From: an uncultured Granulosicoccaceae bacterium
GTDB lineage: Bacteria; Pseudomonadota; Gammaproteobacteria; CALCKW01
Direction: 5' to 3'
Length of the DNA stretch: 9,911 nt
Assembly (NCBI GenBank): GCA_937941555.1
Contig: CALDHJ010000363.1
Span: forward strand, 1 to 9,911
Shown here: positions 6,076 through 9,911 of the stretch, one piece after another
Numbering within the stretch: the stretch's first letter is position 1
Layout: each line of letters starts with the position of its first letter
The notes under the pieces: model-generated
Seen by the model: only the letters and a program-made list of their open reading frames with translations
Told to the model about the DNA's origin: nothing
The model's database searches: none
Position numbers and translations under genes: made by a program

Positions 6076-6957
6076 TCAGGCAGAATGCTGCCCGTTGCGG
6101 ATCTCGACCATAACCCCGCAGATAATCAGCACGGTGCCAAGCACTTTGGCCAGTGTGAAGGGCTCGCCGAGCCAGATGCTGCTCGAGGCGATGCCCGACA
6201 GGATCTCGGCAGACAGGAGGAAAGTGACCGTCGCCGGTGCGAGGCGCGCGGCGCCCAGAAACGTCAGCACTGTAACCGGCAACACATAGAGACACCCGCA
6301 GGCGACGGCAATGCTGAGCGCTAGCGGCCAGTTGACGTTTGCAAACCCCTCGGTGCCGGGTGCGATCCAGGCCACGGCGCCGGCCACCACAATCGCAAAG
6401 GCATTGGCGGTAACACCGAGGTCCAGTGCGTTGGGGGTGTCGCTGCTGAATACGATCGCCGCTCCCGCAGACCAGCACACACCCGCCACCAGCGCGATCA
6501 GGTCGCCTGCGTTCAAGCCACTGAGGAAGCCCGCGCTGTCGCCGAAAGGGTTCACGATCGCAAGCAGACCAAGCGCGAACAGCAAGAGCGCGAGGCCGGT
6601 GCGCCGATCCAGTCGGCGTCCGAACCACTTGCACTCGATCAGGATGCTCCAGGCGGGTGCGAGATAGAAGAGCAGGACGACCCGCGTCACTTCCGTGAAG
6701 TTCAGCGCAGCGCCATAGAGCGAGATGGCGATGCCGATGGCGAGCGCGCCGCCGACATGGCGGCGGCTGAGGGCGAGTTGGCCGCGCAACACGCGCCAGA
6801 CAATCACCGGCAGTATGCCAAGCACCAGCATGAACGCTGCGACTGTGCCGCTTAGGCCCGTTGCCTTGAGCCAGTGCACCGGCACCCAGTAGAGTCCCCA
6901 CATCAGCGCCGCAACTGTCACGGCGAGCAGGGTCGTTCGATAGGACATGGGCGTCAT
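6076..6957 (-). CDS. Second DMT-superfamily (EamA) permease, coupled to the racemase-like gene
   Basis: The product is a 293-residue polytopic inner-membrane protein with about ten hydrophobic helices in two halves, at about residues 8-137 and 151-286. Family-typical features are MWGLYWVPVHWL in helix 1, VVLLFYLAPAWSILIE in the first half, and TFLLSAEILSGIASSSIWLGEP with the closing helix VLGTVLIICGVMVEI in the second. It differs clearly from the permease at 4533-5444 (different helix texts and loops), so it is not a recent duplicate. Its ATG overlaps the stop of the upstream gene as ATGA (6957-6954), indicating translational coupling, and it has no Shine-Dalgarno of its own. A second in-frame ATG three codons in (MSYRT) is an alternative start. 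The coupling suggests that it moves a substrate or product of the racemase-like enzyme, but the substrate cannot be deduced. Confidence 0.88.
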   Translation of the reverse strand: MTPMSYRTTLLAVTVAALMWGLYWVPVHWLKATGLSGTVAAFMLVLGILPVIVWRVLRGQLALSRRHVGGALAIGIAISLYGAALNFTEVTRVVLLFYLAPAWSILIECKWFGRRLDRRTGLALLLFALGLLAIVNPFGDSAGFLSGLNAGDLIALVAGVCWSAGAAIVFSSDTPNALDLGVTANAFAIVVAGAVAWIAPGTEGFANVNWPLALSIAVACGCLYVLPVTVLTFLGAARLAPATVTFLLSAEILSGIASSSIWLGEPFTLAKVLGTVLIICGVMVEIRNGQHSA

Positions 6958-7700
6958 CGGGTGTCAGTGCTGGCAAATGCTCGAGGCTGCAGGCCACTTT
7001 GAAACCACTCGACGAAGCTTGCCATCGAATAGGTCGGCAGACCCGTTGCACGTTGAATGTCGGCAGCATACGGGATCATGTTGGTGCACTCGAGCACGAT
7101 TGCACCCATGTCGGCGTGCGCGGCTTGCATTTCAAGTGCGGCCTCGACGTTGTCTAGTCGGGCAGCTTCGACATCGAGCTCGAGTTCGTTGTCGAGAATT
7201 GCCCGACTGAATTCGCGCTTGCCTTCGGTCGTGCCGATTGGTGTGCCGGCCGGGACAGCCGCTCCCTCGAGGTGTTGGTCCGTCAGAGAGCTTGCCGAGA
7301 TGGTCAGAATGCCGGCCCGCTTGCTTGGCGGCAAAATGGCGTTGACCAGGCCGACCTGCATCAGTGATGAAGCGGCAACCGGTCGGTCCAGGGCTTCGGC
7401 GAGTTCGTGTTGGTAGAGTGCGAGAAACCCGCAATTGGTGGTGATGCCGTCAGCGCCGTGGTCGATCAGGTCCTGCGCGGCGTCGATGAAGGGTTGCAGC
7501 ATGCCCTTTGCGCCCCCGCGCACCACGTGGTCTGGCGAGGCCCCTTTGACGACTCGGTAGTGCACCGGAAAGGGCCAGGTCAGCGCGTTGCCCATGTCTC
7601 CGACAATGCGCGGAAACTGTGCCTCGAGCATCAGAATGCCGACGCTGGCGCCGTAGACGGCCTTGCCACCAGTGGTCTTGGGCGGAGAATGCGGGGTCAT
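6954..7700 (-). CDS. Aspartate/glutamate racemase-superfamily protein
   Basis: The product is a 248-residue cytosolic protein of the cofactor-independent two-cysteine racemase superfamily (Asp/Glu, hydantoin racemase and AroM-like relatives). The expected catalytic pair is present: Cys90 in TTNCGFL and Cys205 in LECTNM. The N-terminus reads ASVGILMLEAQFPRIVGDMGN, followed by TWPFPVHYRVVKGASPDHVV, a conserved opening in one uncharacterised branch of the family. RAGILTISASSLT (128-140) is the usual mid-protein strand and turn. The family interconverts or cleaves small amino or dicarboxylic acids by two-base chemistry. Which substrate this branch uses is not established from the sequence, and racemisation itself is an inference from the cysteines. 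The start at 7700 lacks a strong ribosome binding site; the next in-frame Met (MLEAQ, residue 24) would cut the first strand. It is the first gene of a two-gene minus-strand operon, overlapping the EamA permease by 4 nt. Confidence 0.88.
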   Translation of the reverse strand: MTPHSPPKTTGGKAVYGASVGILMLEAQFPRIVGDMGNALTWPFPVHYRVVKGASPDHVVRGGAKGMLQPFIDAAQDLIDHGADGITTNCGFLALYQHELAEALDRPVAASSLMQVGLVNAILPPSKRAGILTISASSLTDQHLEGAAVPAGTPIGTTEGKREFSRAILDNELELDVEAARLDNVEAALEMQAAHADMGAIVLECTNMIPYAADIQRATGLPTYSMASFVEWFQSGLQPRAFASTDTR

Positions 7701-8044
7701 GGGCGTGCCGTCACCACAGGTGCTCGAAACAGGGATTGGCCAGTCTTACAGGCCCATCACCATGGTGCAAGGAACTGTCTTGACAGCCTTGACCGGTACC
7801 GCGCGAATGGCCGATCAACGGCGGTCTGTCGGGCCATCGGGTCCGAGCGTCGGAAGAGGTGCAGACCACCAGTCAAACGCGTTTTCGTTGTGATTTCGGC
7901 TGCGATGCTTTGACCTCGGGGCCGGTCCGGAGCCACGAGACGACTGTGTGCCATTCTGTTAGAGTCGGTGTGTGTGTCGCACGGATAGCGGATGCTCTCT
8001 GCTGCTGCTGCACGTTAATCAAACAGGGTTGAGGAAGCATAACC
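7701..8044. promoter_or_regulatory. Divergent intergenic region upstream of the TAXI-TRAP genes and the racemase-permease operon
   Basis: These 344 nt contain no reading frame that looks like a real gene. Visible elements are a perfect 10-bp palindrome CACCATGGTG (7758-7767); a consensus TTGACA (7780-7785) with only a weak -10 17 nt downstream; an extended -10-like TGTTAGAGT (7957-7965), 79 nt before the TRAP start; and an inverted repeat ATGGCC/GGCCAT (7807-7812 with 7832-7837). GAGGAA at 8031-8036 is a strong ribosome binding site, 8 nt before the ATG at 8045. The region must drive transcription in both directions, so a shared regulator is plausible. No regulator gene is nearby in the window. 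Confidence 0.4.
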
Positions 8045-9004
8045 ATGAAAAAAACCGCACTGTATTGTGTGACGGCCATTGCCGGCGCGCTCAGTCTCGG
8101 CAGCGTGCAAGCGCAGCAGTTCATCTCGATCGGCACCGGTGGTGTGACCGGCGTCTACTACCCGACCGGGGGCGCGATCTGCCGTCTGGTCAACAAGGAC
8201 CGCAAAGAGCACGGCATCCGCTGCTCGGCCGAATCGACCGGTGGTTCCATCTACAACATCAACACCATTCGCGGTGGCGAACTCGAGTTTGGTGTGGCCC
8301 AGTCCGACTGGCAGTTCCACGCCTATAACGGCACGTCGAAATTCGAAGAGCAGGGCGCATTCGAAAACCTGCGCGCCGTGTTCTCGGTTCACCCCGAGCC
8401 TGTGACCATCGTGGCGCGTGCCGATGCCGGTATCAGCAACATCTCCGACATCAAGGGCAAGCGACTGAACATCGGCAACCCCGGTTCAGGCACACGTGGC
8501 ACCTGGGAAGTCATCGAAGAAGCGATGGGCTGGGAGCGTAGCGACCTGAAACTCGCCGCTGAAATGAAGTCGGCCGAAACCGGTCAGGCGATGTGCGACG
8601 GCAAGATCGACGCGTACTTCTGGCTGGTGGGTCACCCCTCCGCACTGACACAAGAGTCGCTTGCGACCTGTGACGCGGTGTTGGTCAACGCGACTGGCGA
8701 TGCGATCGACAAGCTCGTTGCAGACAACCCCTACTACCGCGCGGCAACCATCCCAGCCGGCATGTACAACAACGCCGATGACGTCAGCACCTTCGGTGTC
8801 GGTGCGACTTTCGTCTCCAGCGCAGACGTGCCGGAAGAGGTTGTCTACGTTGTGGTGAAGGCGGTCTTCGAAAACTTCGATTCGTTCCGCAAGCTGCACC
8901 CCGCGTTTGCAAACCTCAGCGAAGCCGAGATGATCTCTGATTCGCTGTCTGCTCCCTTGCACGATGGCGCGGCGAAGTACTACAAAGAACGCGGCTGGAT
9001 GTAA
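8045..9004 (+). CDS. TAXI-family TRAP transporter solute-binding protein
   Basis: The product is a 319-residue periplasmic receptor that captures a substrate and hands it to the TRAP permease encoded next. GAGGAA 8 nt before the ATG fixes the start. Residues 1-23 are a Sec signal peptide ([23 protein letters not shown]) cut before QQF. Family hallmarks follow in order: [19 protein letters not shown] (29-47), [20 protein letters not shown] (64-83) then VAQSDW (84-89), and [10 protein letters not shown] (144-153). [21 protein letters not shown] lies at 178-198 and HPAFANLS at 285-292, with the C-terminus ending in YYKERGWM. Length and motif order match full-length TAXI receptors, so the gene looks intact. 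Known TAXI proteins bind small acids such as glutamate or dicarboxylates; the ligand here is not determined. An intrinsic terminator directly after the gene probably makes the receptor more abundant than the permease. Confidence 0.95.
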   Translation: MKKTALYCVTAIAGALSLGSVQAQQFISIGTGGVTGVYYPTGGAICRLVNKDRKEHGIRCSAESTGGSIYNINTIRGGELEFGVAQSDWQFHAYNGTSKFEEQGAFENLRAVFSVHPEPVTIVARADAGISNISDIKGKRLNIGNPGSGTRGTWEVIEEAMGWERSDLKLAAEMKSAETGQAMCDGKIDAYFWLVGHPSALTQESLATCDAVLVNATGDAIDKLVADNPYYRAATIPAGMYNNADDVSTFGVGATFVSSADVPEEVVYVVVKAVFENFDSFRKLHPAFANLSEAEMISDSLSAPLHDGAAKYYKERGWM

Positions 9005-9025
9005 TCCGTCCGGTTTGATGTGAAG

Positions 9026-9057
9026 AATGGCCTGGTTTTACCGGGCCATTTTTTTTT
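9026..9057 (+). terminator. Strong intrinsic terminator/attenuator between the TRAP receptor and permease genes
   Basis: AATGGCCTGG (9026-9035) pairs with CCGGGCCATT (9041-9050), ten pairs including one T-G wobble, around a 5-nt loop. The stem runs straight into a T-run covering 9049-9057. This is a textbook rho-independent terminator, 21 nt after the receptor stop and 44 nt before the permease start. Confidence 0.93.
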
Positions 9058-9101
9058 CCGTACACTGCACTTGAGCGTGTCGACAGATGGGGTAAAAGCA
9101 G

Positions 9102-9911
9102 ATGGCTGATACAGGTCCGGATAACATGCAGGAGTTCGTCGCCGAAATCGATACCGGCGGCCGGAACCCCGCAGGCTTCATAGGCAAGTTGATCGCAACG
9201 ATCGCGTTCCTGTGGGCCGTCTTCCAGTTGTATATCGCGTCCAATGTGCCGTTCTGGTTGTCTGAAGTGACGGGCATGAGTTGGGTCGTGACCAACTCCA
9301 ACGCGCGACTCATGCACCTTGCCTTCGGTTTTGTGCTCGCAGCGCTCGCCTACCCCCTGTTCAAATCGAGCTCGCGGGACCACGTTCCCTGGTACGACTG
9401 GCTGCTTGCCGCACTCGGTGCCGCATGCTGTCTCTACATTGTCTTTCTGCGCGAAGCCATCGCGGTGCGCGCCGGACTGCCGACGACTGGCGACCTGGTC
9501 GCCTCAACCATCGGCCTGCTGGTGCTGGCGGTCGCGGTCTACCGCACCCTGGGCCTGCCGCTGTTGATCGTCGCAAGCGTGTTTGTCGCCTACGTCTTTT
9601 TTGGCGATTCGCAATCGCTGCCCGAAACCATTCAGTGGAAAGGCGCCTCCTATGGCAAGGCAATGTGGCACTACTGGATGCAAGGCGAGGGCGTTTTTGG
9701 CGTCGCGCTGGGTGTATCTGCCTCCATGATATTTTTGTTTGTGTTATTCGGTGCGCTGCTCGAACGCGCAGGTGCAGGTAACTACTTTATCAAGCTGGCC
9801 TTCGGCTCACTTGGCCATTTTCGTGGAGGCCCTGCCAAGGCTGCGGTTGTTGCCTCGGCTCTCAGTGGTATTTACTCCGGTTCATCCATTGCTAACGTAG
9901 TCACAACAGGT
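9102..9911 (+). CDS. TRAP transporter permease, fused 4TM/12TM (TAXI type), 3' end outside window
   Basis: The frame is open from ATG at 9102 to the last base: 270 codons with no stop. Such permeases are usually more than twice this long, so this is the N-terminal part. It is the inner-membrane component that couples ion gradients to uptake of the solute delivered by the TAXI receptor. A hydrophilic N-terminus of about 24 residues is followed by hydrophobic segments near 27-50, 70-87, 98-116, 131-147 and 150-168. These correspond to the small-subunit (4TM) part and its linker. The large-subunit part then begins, with GVALGVSASMIFLFVLFGALLERAG (200-224) and the family signature ALSGIYSGSSIANVVTTG (253-270). 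GGGGT at 9090-9094 region serves as a loose ribosome binding site. An alternative start at the internal Met9 cannot be excluded. Expression probably relies on read-through of the terminator at 9026-9057 or on its own weak promoter. Confidence 0.93.
   Translation, partial: MADTGPDNMQEFVAEIDTGGRNPAGFIGKLIATIAFLWAVFQLYIASNVPFWLSEVTGMSWVVTNSNARLMHLAFGFVLAALAYPLFKSSSRDHVPWYDWLLAALGAACCLYIVFLREAIAVRAGLPTTGDLVASTIGLLVLAVAVYRTLGLPLLIVASVFVAYVFFGDSQSLPETIQWKGASYGKAMWHYWMQGEGVFGVALGVSASMIFLFVLFGALLERAGAGNYFIKLAFGSLGHFRGGPAKAAVVASALSGIYSGSSIANVVTTG

Noticed and set aside
4533..6957. The two EamA permeases as a recent duplication flanking the secreted-protein gene
   Set aside because: Apart from the general fold pattern, their helices and loops differ throughout, so they are distinct subfamilies.
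6071..7069. 332-codon minus-strand frame overlapping the second EamA permease
   Set aside because: It runs in another frame across two well-supported overlapping genes. Its translation is low-complexity, rich in Arg/Ala/His and lacks any motif.
7757..7954. Small frames in the 7701-8044 gap as hidden genes
   Set aside because: No ribosome binding site, no motif, and Arg/Ala-rich translations typical of noncoding GC-rich DNA. The gap is better read as a divergent control region.
1..9911. CRISPR array, insertion sequence, tRNA or phage features
   Set aside because: No regularly spaced direct repeats, transposase or integrase motif, tRNA-like cloverleaf or phage structural protein was seen on either strand.

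Overview
This window is GC-rich, densely coded chromosomal DNA from what looks like a proteobacterium, perhaps a marine or environmental gammaproteobacterium. The evidence is the TAXI-type TRAP uptake genes, several Sec-exported proteins and two DMT exporters, but no gene here fixes the lineage. There is no tRNA, rRNA, insertion sequence, CRISPR array or phage gene. Both ends of the window cut through genes: an exported or large adhesin-like protein on the left and a TRAP permease on the right.

Layout. Positions 1-660 (+) are the C-terminal end of a protein with a jelly-roll-like domain, followed by a GC-rich hairpin. At 786-1085 (-) and 1368-1667 (+) lie two divergently transcribed paralogues. 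Both are 99-residue secreted proteins that align without gaps and share four cysteines; they are the least understood genes here. At 1731-4250 (-) is an 839-residue extracellular copper-radical oxidase of the galactose/glyoxal oxidase type (AA5-like). It keeps all five copper/radical residues at galactose-oxidase spacing, and has a ricin-type beta-trefoil in front, an Ig-like domain behind, and a hydrophobic segment at each end. At 4533-5444 (+) is a DMT/EamA permease, followed 64 nt later by a small secreted protein (5509-6024, +).

A minus-strand pair follows. The upstream gene encodes an Asp/Glu racemase-superfamily protein (6954-7700). It overlaps by ATGA with a second, distinct EamA permease (6076-6957). 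After a 344-nt gap without a convincing gene, a TAXI solute-binding protein (8045-9004, +) and the fused TRAP permease (9102 to the window end, +) form an uptake system. A textbook intrinsic terminator/attenuator lies between these two genes.

How the genes work together. The clear units are the TAXI-TRAP importer and the translationally coupled racemase-exporter pair, which is divergent from it. A shared amino-acid or organic-acid substrate is possible but unproven. The oxidase and the small cysteine-containing secreted proteins suggest an envelope or extracellular function for the left half. Positions and motifs were read from the sequence; family names come from recognised motifs, without any database search.
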